NCBI GenBank assembly: GCA_022605955.1
Contig: JAKCOZ010000001.1
Span: 79,534,520-79,598,519 of the forward strand
DNA length: 64,000 nt
Direction of reading: 5' to 3'
From: Rallus limicola
Taxonomy: Eukaryota; Chordata; Aves; Gruiformes; Rallidae
A model generated the notes under the pieces. It saw nothing but the letters and a program-made list of their open reading frames with translations. It had not been told where the DNA came from and did no database searches. Below, piece after piece: positions 13,680-25,800 of the stretch (positions within the stretch are counted from its first letter, which is position 1; each line of letters opens with the position of its first letter). The position numbers were made by a program, and so were the translations under genes.

Positions 13680-16325
13680 GAGAGGCAAGAGAAGAGCCTC
13701 TCTGTGCTGAGAGAGACCCTCCTGGCATGGTGTGTGAGGATGGCCTGATGTGCCAGCCAGGGCTGAGACCAATTGACACCACTAATCCAGGACTCAGATG
13801 GCAGGTAGTTAATGCTCTGCAGGGTGATTATTGCAAACATGATGCCTTAATTGTTTACCTCTGATTCACAGACTGCCAGCGGACAGTCAGCTCAATAGAT
13901 TTCAGGTGGGTTTACTAGCGGGGTAGTACTTGTTTTTCGTCAGTGGTTGAGAAAGCAGAATGGAAGTGGGATTGGCTGCGGCATGCTGTGTTATTGCAGA
14001 GACTAACAGGGAAAAGGCTGGGAATCAAGACAATATGACAAACAAAAATGTTGGTAGAGCCGCAAGCTGGGCGAGACAGCAATTAAACGGGACCAGATTT
14101 GCACAGGAATGCAATTAGTGGGAAGGGTTTTCGTTTGGCGTCGGGGTGCTTTAGTAGGATTGCAGAGGGTCCGGGCTTTGGGTGGGGGGGACAGCTGAGG
14201 TCCCTGAGCAGAGCTGTGCAAAGGAGCCTGCGGGAGGACTGGAATAGCAGGGTGGGGGGGGGGGTTGCTGCAGGGAGGGTGCCAGAGCTGGGTGCGATGA
14301 GTCCCGGATGGGCATAGCAGGGAGGCCAGCTGGTCAGGAACAGAATGTACGTGGGTGTGGGGACCGCTTCTGTCGTGTTTCAGCAATTCTCCTGTCTTAA
14401 CGAGAATGAAATATCAGTTGTAAAAAGAATAGAAAAGCAATTATCTGGATTGTGAGAGATCCATGGGCAGCAGTCCTGAGCCTCTCCCTGCAATAAAACC
14501 TGACAGGAGAAGCTGGAACACGCTGCAGTCCTCCCCAGGTGTTCCTCCAGCGCGGCCATGGCTATATCATCTGAGAGACTCCACAACGTCTCCAAGGGAT
14601 TTTTCTTATTGCTATTGATTTTACATGGGAGATTCTGAGGTAATGGGTCGGCAGCACAAAACCTTGTGATAGAGGGTTCTACAGAGTGCTTCTCATCTGT
14701 TGCATAGTTGTTGGCAATTCCAGTGCTGTTCCACCAGCCTCCTAGCACCTCTTGCTGGGAGAAGTTGAGAAGGGAATAGCTGCTTTGTTCTGCTCATGGG
14801 ACAGGGAGGACATAGAATTCAGTTTCTTCCTTATTAACAACATGCTGTGCACAGCACAAAACACCTTAATGTATATATTTAGAATACACTGCAGAACTAT
14901 TTATTTTCCTTTTTTAAAAAAAACCCCAACAAACTCAAAACACTCTTTTATAATAATAATAAAAATGCAATTTATATACAGTATCTTCATATCCCAAATA
15001 TTTATAAACATAGTTATCTTTGGTCGACTGATTCCAGGAAGTTTGCCAGCACATCAAAGTGATGACATTTTACATTTCATATTCTTTTTGTTGGAAGGAA
15101 TGAGATGCTTCCCCATTTCTTAACTGATTTTTCAGATTTTCTCTTAAGACTAGTGCAATCAGGGTAAAAACCTGCATTTTCCAGAGCACACAGGAAATTC
15201 CATGAGACTTAATAAACACCGTGCTTGGTTTGATGTTGCAGTGAGGTATTGAAAAGAAATATTATTGACCGTTAGTCTGCCACGCAGATGCATCTACAAG
15301 TTGCTGTCATGGGCAATAAGCCTGTAGCTCTAACAGGTTACAGATCACTTTCTCTGAGCTTGGTCTGTAGTCTCACAACCCCTTAAAGCTGAAATCCCCT
15401 TGGTTTCATCCTCCCTTCCCATATTTCTAAGTGCTATGGGGCAAACAAGTGGCTCATGGTCCCTTGGTAGAGATGTCATGGTGTCAGGCTTCAGGTCAGG
15501 CTTTTAGGTATAGAAATGGTATGCTTTTGTGCTGGTACTGGATTGCAGATGTAAATTGGGAACCCTTTAAAATGATTGTCCCTTCATTCTTATAATGCCT
15601 TTTCACTGAGGCCTGGCATGTTGTGTTTGTTACGCATTTTACTTGGGACTTGCTCTCTCTGTGAAATCCATAAAAGAAATGCTATGGCATTCTTGGGTAC
15701 TCTACTGGATATTGTCTCCAGATGTTTTTAAAGGTCCATCTTCTAATTCAACCTCCAAGAGGCTTTTCAGAAACTAAAGGGAGCAATTGGAGGCAGCTGC
15801 ATAATATTTCAAATGACCTACTCAGTCCTTGCTTTCTTGATTTTTTCCCCATGTAGGTTATCCATTTGCAGCTGAAAATCACAGTGCCAAAGGCGTTTTT
15901 GCATTGTGTAGAAACCATTCATGCACATCACTTTAACAATAGGGGGGCAGACCTGTTGAGAACTAGCCTAACCCTCATATAAGTGAAGGCTTTAAATGAG
16001 GAGATATGAATGATAGATGCAATGCACAGGGGCCCAGAAAACAAATGAACATGATGAAATGGATATGGGCTGCGTGGATTTGAATAATATTTAGGTTTGG
16101 GGATGGCAAGAAGATGTCCTAGTTTTCACAGTGTTCGCACTGTCAGGGTACCATCAAATGGAGCTTCTTCCAATGTGTAAACTGACACCATCAGCTTCCT
16201 CACTCTCCTTCCTTCAGATTTTCTTCATCCCAGCTGGTCCAGCTTACCTTTTAAGGCAGCTTTTAATGTTGGAATCCCTACTAGGCAAGGTGCTTATATT
16301 TATCTGTATAATATATGAAATAGGT
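13680..16325. other. Non-coding DNA with G run and AT-rich patch
   Basis: A G11 run lies at 14254-14264, and 14870-15010 is very AT-rich, with a TAA microsatellite-like patch near 14950. Frames at 14003-14386, 14380-14748 (minus) and 14752-15123 (plus) overlap and show no recognisable domains. No gene is supported. Confidence 0.6.
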
Positions 16326-16330
16326 GGGCA

Positions 16331-16359
16331 GGTGTGTGCGTGCACACACACGCGTGTGT
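16331..16359. repeat. Alternating purine-pyrimidine tract (Z-DNA-prone)
   Basis: A GTGTGTGCGTGCACACAC stretch runs into CACGCGTGTGT. This gives about 28 nt of almost uninterrupted purine/pyrimidine alternation, with partial self-complementarity between the GT-rich left part and the CA-rich centre. Such tracts favour left-handed DNA under negative supercoiling and are often length-polymorphic. Confidence 0.85.
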
Positions 16360-16514
16360 CTTTCTCTGCGTGTAACAGAATATTACAAGAGGTATTTGGG
16401 AAGCATGTGGTGTTCAGGAAAGAAAATAAAGCCAGTCTTCAACCTTTCATGATTGGACATGGCACAGGTAAGGGGCAGGAAGCTGCATTAATGCTGTCTC
16501 CTCCAGGTCCCAAA

Positions 16515-16970
16515 GCCACAATGTATTGGAGGAAGCTCCAGGAAGAGTGACAAAAATGCTGATAAGTTTGGAAAGTATAGCGTAAATGAGAAGATTAAGG
16601 AGGCATATATTCATTGAGGAGGAAAGATGTGTGAAGGGAGATGTAATTACTGTCTGCAAATCCATAAAGAGACACTATGGAGAGGACAGGGATCCATTTT
16701 TCTCAGTGGTTGGTACAAACAGGCCTAAGACATAACGGTCCTGAGGTGCAGCAGGGAATAGTTAGTTAAAAAATATGAGGGAAAACTTTATAACTCTAGG
16801 AACAGTTTGGTGACAGAGCAGGCTGCCAAGGCAGGCTGTAGAGGCACCAGCAGTGGAGATACTCAAGGCAGAGATGAGTCACCCATCTGTCAGGGATGCT
16901 TTAGGTGTAATCAGACCTGCCACAATGTGCAGCAGTGGCCTCGATGATGCACCAGCGGTCTTTTCTCACC
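16515..16970 (+). mobile_element. Old CR1-type LINE fragment, 3' part
   Basis: The order of motifs follows amniote CR1/L3-like 3' regions. A diverged 'TGACAAAAATGCTGATAAG..TTGGAAAGTAT..GAGGAAAGAT' part is followed by 'GGGAAAACTTTATAAC', then 'CAGGCTGCCAAGGCAGGCTGTAGAG', 'GGAGATACTCAAGG' and 'ATCTGTCAGGGATGCTTTAGG', ending near 'GATGATGCACCAGCGGTC'. It is 5'-truncated, as usual for CR1, and retains no reverse-transcriptase frame. Divergence is high, so the insertion is old. A 139-codon open frame at 16131-16550 runs into it and is not a gene. Confidence 0.75.
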
Positions 16971-17105
16971 CAAATGAGTCTGTGATTTGTCATTTGCTCC
17001 TAATTCAGTGTGTGGTACTGTCTGTGTGAGTGTTTGCACTCGATTCCTAACATTTCCATGCACAACTGCAGCTTGGGCGTCTCCTGGCCTGTCTTGCCAA
17101 ACACT

Positions 17106-17166
17106 TCCTCTCTCTCTCTCTCGCTCTCTCTCTCGCTCTCGCTCTCGCTCGCTCTCGCTCTCTCTT
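17106..17166 (+). repeat. (TC)n / (TCGCTC)n simple repeat
   Basis: About 60 nt of CT dinucleotides are interspersed with CGCTC variants, so the tract is polypyrimidine on the plus strand. It generates artefactual Ser/Leu/Arg-rich frames on the plus strand and Glu/Arg/Ser-rich frames on the minus strand (16911-17433), which should not be annotated as proteins. Confidence 0.95.
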
Positions 17167-17169
17167 GCC

Positions 17170-18145
17170 CATTTGCTGCCCCCTGATCTGTTTCTCTTAC
17201 ATTTCCACATTTACTTCGTGTTTGCTGATCCTTTATTTCTATGTGACCTCTTGTCTCTTTTTGTCCTCGTTTCACACGTGCTTCCGTGTGCTACCATGCT
17301 GATGTACCTGCGCCTGAGCGTGCACACACACACCACTCTCCATGCTCCCCGTGCTTTCCTCCTCCCCTCTGTCCTGCGGAGAGAGCTGCAGATAGAGAAG
17401 GGGCGGGCAGGAGGAGGCTTGTTCTTTCCTTAATCAGAACTGTTGAGAATCACCCGGTTTGGGTCAAAAAGCTTTGTTAGAGATGTACTCATGTTGGTCT
17501 GTGCCTGTGGTAATAACCCTGATGGGTATACGATGCCTAACAAGAGGTGGGGCATTAACACTGTTATATGCTTTCCAGATCTTCTTTGTATCTGATAATC
17601 TAGGGCTGTGCATAGGGCAGGCTTAAATTGGGCTGCTCTGCTCCTTGTGACTTTCCCTTGCACCTCACTTCCCTGTGAGCCCCTCACAAAACAAGCCATT
17701 GCAGCCATCCCACAGCACACACAGCTGGCTGACAGTGACAGAAACCTTGCTGATGGTGATGTGCTGCATCTTCCTGAACCCGCAGCAGCAGGAGGAGTGT
17801 TTTATTAAATTAATATGTGTTGGGTACTCATGCTGAGTGCCAGGTGGATTTTAGAGGGAAGAGCTAGGAAAGGTTTCCACAAGCAACAGGGCGTACACTT
17901 GGACAGTCACCAAAGCCAAGTGACGTGTGCTAGCTGTTACTCTGACACAGAGAGAGGATCACTGAGGTGCTCTTATTTTGAGTGCATGAGTGTGTGTGCG
18001 TTTGCACACAGGGATCGATGTATTGTCTGAATTTATTTCATAACATAAATTAGATTACACAAAGGTGTGTTCAGCACTACACCACTTGCTGTTTTCAAAT
18101 CGACATCGGAAGTCCTTCCAAAATACTTTATTCCACTCACAAGTT
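17170..18145. other. Non-coding DNA, nothing recognised
   Basis: No exon, repeat family or RNA gene was recognised. The open frames here are under 100 codons and overlap on both strands. Confidence 0.6.
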
Positions 18146-18149
18146 TTTG

Positions 18150-18310
18150 AGTTAGAAATGGGGAGCTGTAAGGCCTGCATCACTCAGGGACAAGCCCTAG
18201 GTCATCTAGGCTCTTCTTTTCTCATCTTAAACATCAGCGAAGTGATGCATTGTATCAAGAAACTGTTGAACTTCAGTGTACTTAAGTCAGGAAATAGCCA
18301 AGCTGGGGTG
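18150..18310 (+). mobile_element. Possible MIR-like SINE remnant
   Basis: The core 'GGGACAAGCCCTAGGTCATCTAGGCTC..TTTCTCATCTTAAA' resembles the MIR segment that normally reads as a 'GACCTTGGGCAAGTCACTTAACCTCT..TTTCCTCATCTGTAAAA' type of sequence. It lies within a 149-codon open frame (18065-18514) for which I see no protein similarity. Decay is severe, so the assignment is tentative. Confidence 0.35.
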
Positions 18311-18895
18311 GAGGTGGAACTCTGCAAAGAAACAAAGGAGTCTGTGATAAATAGATTAATAATGATAATGAATGTGCATGTTTACTCAGATATCATCTGG
18401 CCCTACCTTATAATGGCTACACTGAAATTACTTCCCAAAATTGCAGCTGAACTCCTGGTCTTACTGCTAGTCTCCTGCCGGTATGTGTTACCTGCCTTCA
18501 TTATGTGGCTGTGAAGAAGTTTTCGTATAACACAATGTTAATCTCTTTTTTTTTTTTTTAACCTTAATCACCACTGTGAAGCATCTTTTGTGTGTCTGTG
18601 CTTTTCCATATCTGGGAGGTAAACAGAAGCTATGAAAGTAATTTGTACCAAAAAGAAAAAAAAAAAGCATAGTAAATTGTGTTAGACAACATGCTACAGA
18701 TCAAGAACGGCAACAAAAGTAATAGTGAAGATGTGCTGGCATATAGAAAGGTTTATAATTAGATTGCAACATAAGCAATTTCATTGTTGGTGTTCCTTTA
18801 ATATATCTTATGAGAAATGTTCTATTACTGCTTAAAGTAATTACTTTGCACTTGAAAACATGCATATAGCTTAATGTCATCTGATGGAAAAAAAT
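18310..18895. other. AT-rich non-coding DNA with T14 and A-rich runs
   Basis: A T14 run lies at 18546-18559 and an A-rich stretch at about 18650-18667. No gene or interspersed repeat was recognised. Confidence 0.6.
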
Positions 18896-18899
18896 CTCA

Positions 18900-19480
18900 C
18901 TTTTCAATTTGCTTGCACTCGTCCATTTAGAAATATATCGATAACTTCCAGATCAGGATAAATTCTTTACTCACACTCTCACTCATTAGAAAAAGAGAAG
19001 AATTTAACAGTAGTTTAAAGAAAGCAGATTGTGTACCGAGCGAAAGTAGGAGTTGAACTTTATTAAGACAGTCAAAAATAAATCACACACAAACTACAAA
19101 ATAGTTGGATTGATACATAAGAGACCTAGTCAAACAAATCATCAGTTATCGTCATAAAAACTATACACTGTTAATACAACTCTGCACGCATATTTCTCAA
19201 AGAAGCAGCTTTGGAGATAGCAGCATAATGAATTACTGTGCAGAGGTGTATCTGTCTGCAGCAGAGAAAATCTATCTTATTTTAAATGTGCAAGGGTGCT
19301 GAGAAAATTATTAACATACCGACCTGGCACCAAGGAGAAAATGACATAAAAAAAGCCCCCTTTAAGGTCATTTGCTGGGATGGACTGAGTAACAGCAACA
19401 CCCAGTAAAACAGAGTTAAGGCAGAAGGTGTGCTTAGCAGGAGTTCAGAAGCTTTAAGGATTTTGCCCTCAATTTTTTAA
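18900..19480. promoter_or_regulatory. Candidate conserved non-coding element
   Basis: A repeat-free, AT-rich block retains CpGs. Among its motifs are ATCGAT at 18937-18942, several TTATCG/CGATAA-like motifs, and a run of AT-rich sites between 19040 and 19240. No long open frame crosses it on either strand. The low decay at CpG and the lack of transposons are what one expects of a constrained regulatory element. Alignment to other birds or reptiles would settle it. Confidence 0.4.
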
Positions 19481-19484
19481 ATTG

Positions 19485-22400
19485 TACGGGTCAATTAGGA
19501 CAATTATATCTTTCTTATGAATAGTGTCTTTTGATAAAGGAGAAGCAGAGACAGAGAAGAATGGCAAGGAATGACAAGAAATTTGGATGCCATTTCTGTC
19601 TTATCCCAGGCAGAGACTAACTGTGCCAAGCTGATTCCTGGTACAGAGGAGAGAGGCAAACCTTCTTCCCGTCTTCTAGTGCTCCATTATGCGTCCTTGT
19701 CTGACCACACTCATCAGAGCATCATTTATCAGGAGTGCTAGCTTGGTACTTGTTGGGTGACACAGGGGTTTATCATGGGTTGTGATGAAATGTCCTGGCT
19801 GATGGATTCAGGCAGTAACCTTTCCGAGCAGGATCTGGGCAAAAGCAAGTCATGGAACATTCTGGAGACATCAGACTGCTCTATTGTGGGCTGGAAGGAG
19901 ATAACATCCTAGCTTAAGTAATGAGGAAGCAAATCAGAACGACCACAGAGTAAGAGTTTAGAAACCCCCAGGCTCAACGATACCCACCTGCTCATTAATA
20001 CGAGTTTATTTTATTATTATTGTGTTTTTTAATCATTATTCTCTTTGAGTGTGACTCTCTTATGAGGGAATATCTCTTGACTCGCGTGGCTGATCATGCT
20101 TAAAGGACTCAAGTCCAGTTCAGGACCCTGTCCTCCCAGGTTTTGGTTAGGACATAATAGGCAGCAGGCCTTGCTTTGAACATATGGCAAAGCTGCAACA
20201 ATTCACAACCTCTTTTGTGGGTGAAGCAGCATAGCCCAGAAAGAAGAGCCCTAATCAAAGGCCGTACAGGAGATTTGTCAGAACTTATGCCTGAACTAAC
20301 AAGCTGATCCACTGCCCTAAAAAAAAAATAATCCAAGTAGTGGATTTGTTGTTTAATCCCAGAAGAGTAGGAGATCAGCCTCGCCATCTCCCAGTCCAAC
20401 TCAAGAGGTTTCTCTTAAGCACAGTGCCTGGTGCTTCGTCCGGTCTAGATGCTTCCAATGAAGGGCTCCCTTTTTGCCATGCTTTGTGGCTCAGCTGAGT
20501 CACTGGGGTGCTCTGAAGTAGGAAGGAAAAGTCAACCCAGAAGCCCTCATTCCTAGGATCTGGTCTTGTGACACCAGTCAGAGAGAAGGTGCTCCAGACG
20601 CTTTGTGAAAAAGCTGGCTGCCAGTTTGGCACCCGTGTCCTCGCTGCTGGCTGCTCAGCCCCTTGGCTTTGCTGCTGCTGCTGCTCCCTTCAGAGGTGCT
20701 GCTCCCAGATGAGTGATTTGGAGGATGTCAGTCTGATTCTGCATTCAAACTCAATCACTTCAAGATGAACCAAGAAGCTGAAGTGACCTATTAGCACAGC
20801 CAGCAATCTTTGTATTTTTCTGATTATGTTTTATATATTTCTTTACCCTTTGTTCAATTACGGCAGGATCCCTTTCTTCTTGTCCGCTCGTGTTCTCTCT
20901 CAGTGCTAAGTGCCAGCTGTCACTGCCTGCTGGATAATTACCATTTTACAAACAGTGTTTAGGGAAATGCCATCAGTTTCTGAATATGTGGCTGTCAGGG
21001 CTTATTTGAGGGGCTTTCCTATGTTAACTACCTCTTCTCTTTTCAGGCAGGAGGGCAAGGGAGGGAAAGGAAGCCAGGAGATCTGTCTTGTCTCCAGGCA
21101 TTTGAAGAAAAATTGCATTTCATCTTTTTCGCATTTTGACTGTCAATGCCTATTCCTTCCCCCACCCTCTCTCCCAGTTTATGTACTCCTCTCACTTTTT
21201 CTTGATGACAGGCTGCTCTGTCCTTCTTTGCAGCTCCAGTGGCCTGCAAGCGACTGGTGGCAGCAGTGAAGATGGAGCTGCTTATCATGGGGGTTACTAA
21301 TGGGAAGGAGGGCATATTCTCAGAAATAGCTGTGGCCCCTCATTACTGTAATATGCTACTTAAAGCTATCTAGGTCTGCTGGAGGTTAAGCAGGGGGTCT
21401 GGGAAAAAAGCTTATACTCTGATTTCCTCGCTGTGAGAGGCAGCAGCACGAGTACAGCCAGGGAAAGGTGAAGCCCAGATGTTGCTGAAATCCTAGATGT
21501 CAAAGCTAGACTCCAGAGAGGGATGGCATTAGGCCTTCTGCTAAGGCATGGCTTCTCCATGTCACAAACTATATGGAAGGTGCTGTCTGGGAGGGTGGCA
21601 GGGGAGGAGGCAGCATTTGATTGTGGTTTAATTTGCTACAAAAGTTTATGACAGATGCACAAAAAACATTTACATTCACCTGGAGGGCTTAGACCAAACC
21701 TGAGATCTGCTGTCATCTAAGAAGCTTTTTCCCCTTAGCAACAGGTGGTAGCAGTTTCTTAACATTTCCATAGAGCCTTGGTCAGCAGAAGTCAGCATGA
21801 AAACCAGGACCACGTGTACTACTTGGTCGAAATGCATCAGGTGGTCCCAGTAGTGCTCACATCCCTGAAGGAAGCCTTTACTGAAAGTGTCAGTGTTTTG
21901 GCTTTCTAAGGATTTTTGCCAGGTGTCCACTTTGGTGGACACTCAAGGAGAAGGTGACAGGAACTTCTCAGGCATAGTAGCTGCCCTGAACTGAACAAGA
22001 GGGATGGGGTAGGGCAGGGTCCCAGGGGATGTCTTTCCAGTTCAGTCACAGCCTGGGACACTCTGCCAGAGGAAAGTCACTCAGGCCCTAGCAGAGTCTG
22101 AAGAGCAGTGTCATCGGTGAGGTTACAGGAGCTCCTCTGAAGTGTGCAGGAAAGCTGCTGAGCTGTGCCCTAGCTCCTTACATAGGCTTTCCCCTGTTAC
22201 CATCATGGCTGGGTTTCCTCACCAGGCCAGCTGGGTGGCTCTCAGTGACTCAGGCACGAGGCAGAAGGTCCCTTGTATTTTATGTTACTGGCTGGTGTCA
22301 GAGCTGTTAGCAGTGCCATGACAGAGCGGGTTTCTGCAGTGAGGCTGGTGTAAAGGATAAAGACCTTGGTGAAGCTGTGATTTGGGCTCTCAGACTGATG

Positions 22401-24120
22401 CAGTGTTGCAGTTCAATGATAAAGATGCTAACGGACTCAAGGAGCTCAGTCAACGCCTGTACAATGTCAGCCTTTCCTCTTGGTCCTGAATATGCTCCTG
22501 GGCACCCCAGCAGTGGCACAGTTGAACATTACTCTTGCAGGCTCCTCTCGGTCTGCTACCAGCCAAGGGACAAACAGCCATCCCTTATGTGCAAAGCCCT
22601 CTTTCCTTAACTTTTCCCCTTGCCCCTCGTTTTCCATGCCAGGCCTGATCTTGTTGCTATGGTGATGCACAGGAGATGCATCTAACTTGATCCATGCTGC
22701 TTCTGGAGGCTGAGGAAAAAAAAAATGCTCCTGTCCATGGGCTTGGGTCTGACTCAGGACAGTGGTGAGGAGAGGAGGAAAGGTGTCCTATGTAAGGAGA
22801 CAGACCTATAGGAGATGAGTCTGCAGTTCCCACAGCTGGCACAAAAGCAACTGTGAGATTCGTGTGGTACCTGACAAGCTGTCAATCTGAAGAGCCTGGC
22901 TCTAGGAAATTCTCAGAGGATAGAAAATATCTCTAGGAGATTTAAAGATCCTATTGATATTCACACACCGAGTCACACTTCCCTGCAAAGGCCACTTAAG
23001 TGGAAACAGTGAATGCACACAGGTCCCTCTAGCAGGAGGAGGAGGAGGAGGAGTCTGGTGCTGTGCTTTCTCCAGGGCCTTGCCACTGTGCAAGGAGGCA
23101 GGGGTAGGCAGCGAGGTGCTTTGGAGGTGTGCAGTGTCAGCAGTCACTTGCTTTGGAGCCCACCCTGGGCTGTTTTGGGTGAGGGTCCCATTTGGCGCTG
23201 CATACATTCTACGAATCACGTGGGCAGCAGGCAGGGAGCGATGCAGCAGGCAAGCAGGGGGGCAGCAACCAGCCTCTGTGCAGCTGGAAGTGTTGGGTGA
23301 GTCAACGCGTGGCCTGTGCTTCCAGGGGCAGCAGCACCCTGGACCAGCAGCCTCAAGTCCAAGGTAGGAAATAGTTGGCCCCTAAAAATCAGTGGTTTGC
23401 AGGTATCCTTCCTGCAGCCTCTGTGTTCCACAGATGGACTGGGGAGCAGGCAAGCCCCTTCTTCACTGAAACAGGCAACTAGGTTGCTCAAAAAAATGGA
23501 AAGCACTTTCAAAATCATGTCTGATTTTGAAATGTATTATGTCAGCCTGCTGTTCACAGTCAACATGTAATGAGACATGTTCATTAGCCATTTGGGTCAT
23601 CACTTCTCCTGCTTTTCCATGTTTGAGCTGCTCAGCAGCAGATTGCAAGGCATTTTTCTAGCCATCCTTGCCGACCCTCTGATAGTGATAAGCAATATGT
23701 TGTGTACTGTTAGTATCATGGTTATAAATGACCACCGTACCACATGCTACCCAAATTTAACATACTCAGACAGTTCTGTCACTGGCAGCTACTCCATTCC
23801 TTAATCGCTGTCCCCAGAGTGAAAATGCTTTTAAGGAATACAGTGGCAGCCATCTCCTTCTGTCTCACGATGAGGCAAGGCTGTCTTACTGCAGCAAAAT
23901 TTGCTTCTCACCTTATTTCAACAGCTCTTGTTACATTGATTCAGTGGCATCGCCATGCTCAGTGAGGTACTGTGATTCTTCTTCAGGTATCAGTATCCTG
24001 AAAGATGCAAATCCCTTTACATGCCATTACCTCCCAGCAGACTTCTGCCCAGCCTAAGTTCTTGCCTTGCCTGGATAGCGTCAAAGCATGAATGCAGTCT
24101 TCTCCTCCTGAGACAGGGAA
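19485..24120. other. Non-coding DNA with short triplet repeats
   Basis: Short (GCT)5 repeats lie at 20671-20685, and an (AGG)n tract of about 20 nt at 23034-23053. Frames at 20910-21269 and 22954-23367 have no recognisable domains. The latter is inflated by the AGG tract. No gene is supported. Confidence 0.6.
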
Positions 24121-24124
24121 GAGT

Positions 24125-24270
24125 TAATGACCAGAAGTCCTGCACTGGAAACTGAGCCCTGGTAAGGTCAAGAAGGTTGTTCAAGGTCAAAAGCATGAAG
24201 TCTGTGGCAGAACTAAGAGCCAAGCCCTTGCCCATCATAAGAGCCATGGAGCTGTGCTTCCTTCCTTTAG
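24125..24270 (-). mobile_element. MIR-like SINE fragment
   Basis: Read on the plus strand, the order 'GGAAACTGAG..AAGGTCAAGAAGGTTGTTCAAGGTCAAAAGCATGAAGTCTGTGGCAGAACTAAGAGCCAAGCCC' follows the inverted MIR core. In that core 'GAAACTGAGG' leads to 'TTGCCCAAGGTCACACAGC' and then 'GTGGCAGAGC..GGATT'. MIRs are present in bird genomes only as very old copies, which agrees with the divergence here. No intact A or B box is needed for the call. Confidence 0.6.
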
Positions 24271-24274
24271 AAGC

Positions 24275-25359
24275 AGCTGGTTTTCTTCCGTCATTTCTAT
24301 CTCTTAATTTCCTTCTCCCTGTGCTGTTTTTATCACTTAGCCTGCAGAGCAATTGTGATCCTGTTTACTTGAGAGATGCTATACAAAATACAGTTGTATT
24401 GTATTTCATTTCATCCGCGAGCCGGCATTCTCCGAGGGAGGCCAGTTGCCAGTGAGGACAAATAACCAGCAAAGCAAAGGGCAGGAGTGTTCAGCACTTT
24501 CTTGAATTTGATCTACTTCTTCCTTTAACATACACACGCACACAGCCAAACAAAACTATTCTACCTCATGGAAGAGTTTAGAGTTATATCTTGAGTACAG
24601 TGCAGGCAGAGTCATTATCTAATGAAAGGAGGCTTATTGACTCCCTCCTCAATTTAAGACCGCCTCTTCTCCTCTGATCTTCCAAGGGTAAAGCTATTAC
24701 AGTTAAACAAAACTCGGAACAAATCCCAAGGAAAATTCCATGCCAGCTGGGTTCCAAAGCCCTGTGTTTGCATGGAGAACACTGGCCTATCTTCATAACA
24801 CAGTTTGATGCTGTTGTAATTTGAGTCTGAAAAAACAGAGTAGCCACCTTGGTGTGCTGGTGGTGACCCAGTTACTCCAGACAGTAAAGCCAGGACCAGA
24901 GAGTCTGGGTCAGAGGGAAGGTTGAACTGTGTGAGTTGTCAGTGTAGTTTGAACTGATCACTTATGCAGACAGCTCTTTCCTAAGTTGGCTGTTCTGTCA
25001 AAACCGCTTTTCTCACTGTCTGAGCCGTTCTTTCTCTAGGCTGGCATTTTTTTATGTGAGCACATTTTTGGATCAGATAAAAATACAAATGGAAACACCA
25101 TTTCTGGTCTTTCACTCTCTCTGTCATGCACCCGGCTCTGATCTCCCCCTGTATCTGTCTACTCTCCATATCCCTCTCGGTTTCCCGGTGGCCCTTTCCC
25201 TGCCATTCATCCTCTTTCTCTCTCCTCTACTTTTTCCTTTGCCTGCTGCTTTGTCTCCAGCGCATACCTAAACGAGCTGCTGTCCACTTCTCCTGCCTGG
25301 CCTCCTTTCTCACTTCTCTCCCGTTCTTCTCAATGCCTCTTCTTCCTGTGCAGCACAAA

Positions 25360-25360
<1 letters not shown>
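24275..25360. other. Non-coding DNA, pyrimidine-rich 3' part
   Basis: From 25130 to 25360 the plus strand is strongly C/T-rich, which opens long Ser/Leu/Pro-rich frames (25056-25479) of low complexity. Nothing here resembles a conserved exon. Confidence 0.6.
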
Positions 25361-25366
<6 letters not shown>

Positions 25367-25392
<26 letters not shown>

Positions 25393-25393
25393 A
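25367..25393 (+). repeat. Poly(A)27 tract
   Basis: An uninterrupted run of 27 A residues follows a pyrimidine-rich region. I looked for a processed pseudogene upstream and a target-site duplication around it and saw neither. Confidence 0.95.
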
Positions 25394-25699
25394 GAAAGAT
25401 CTCAAGGCAGGAGACAGCAGCTCTTGATGGTGAGCCGTGCAAGAAATATCAAGTCACCAAAAGGCAGCACAAGCACTGAAGATGAGGTGCAGGAGTTTGG
25501 AGAAAGAGCCTGAGGAGACTGCGTTGATGGAGATTAGCATCTCACAGTGCCTTTCATCAGTACAGTGTGAGCATATGTGCCTGTGTAACTGGAAGGTGGC
25601 TGATGTGAAGACCTCAGATGTGTCGCCTGCTGGGACTACTGCTGTTGAAGGGCCCATGTGCACCCACCTCCAGGGCCATGCCCTCTGCTTATTGAGTGG

Positions 25700-25800
25700 G
25701 GTCGAAGGATAATTCAGGTTGGAAGGCATCCTGCAGGATTATCTTGCTCAACCTCCCACTCCTTGTAGGTACATTGGAATGATGCCCTTCTTCTGTTAGG
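25700..25800 (-). mobile_element. CR1 3'-end fragment, inverted
   Basis: The plus-strand text 'GATAATTCAGGTTGGAAGGCATCCTGCAGGATTATCTTGCTCAACCTCCCACTC' is a diverged form of the avian CR1 3' end seen in reverse orientation, whose hallmark is 'CAGGTTGGAAGGGACCTC..GGTCATCTAGTCCAACCCCC'. The right boundary is uncertain because similarity fades after about 25790. Confidence 0.65.

Noticed and set aside
16911..17433. Arg/Glu/Ser-rich and Ser/Leu-rich frames as proteins
   Set aside because: They are translations of the CT simple repeat at 17106-17166.
25100..25393. Processed pseudogene ending in poly(A)27
   Set aside because: Upstream sequence is simple pyrimidine-rich DNA without a recognisable gene, and no target-site duplication is visible.
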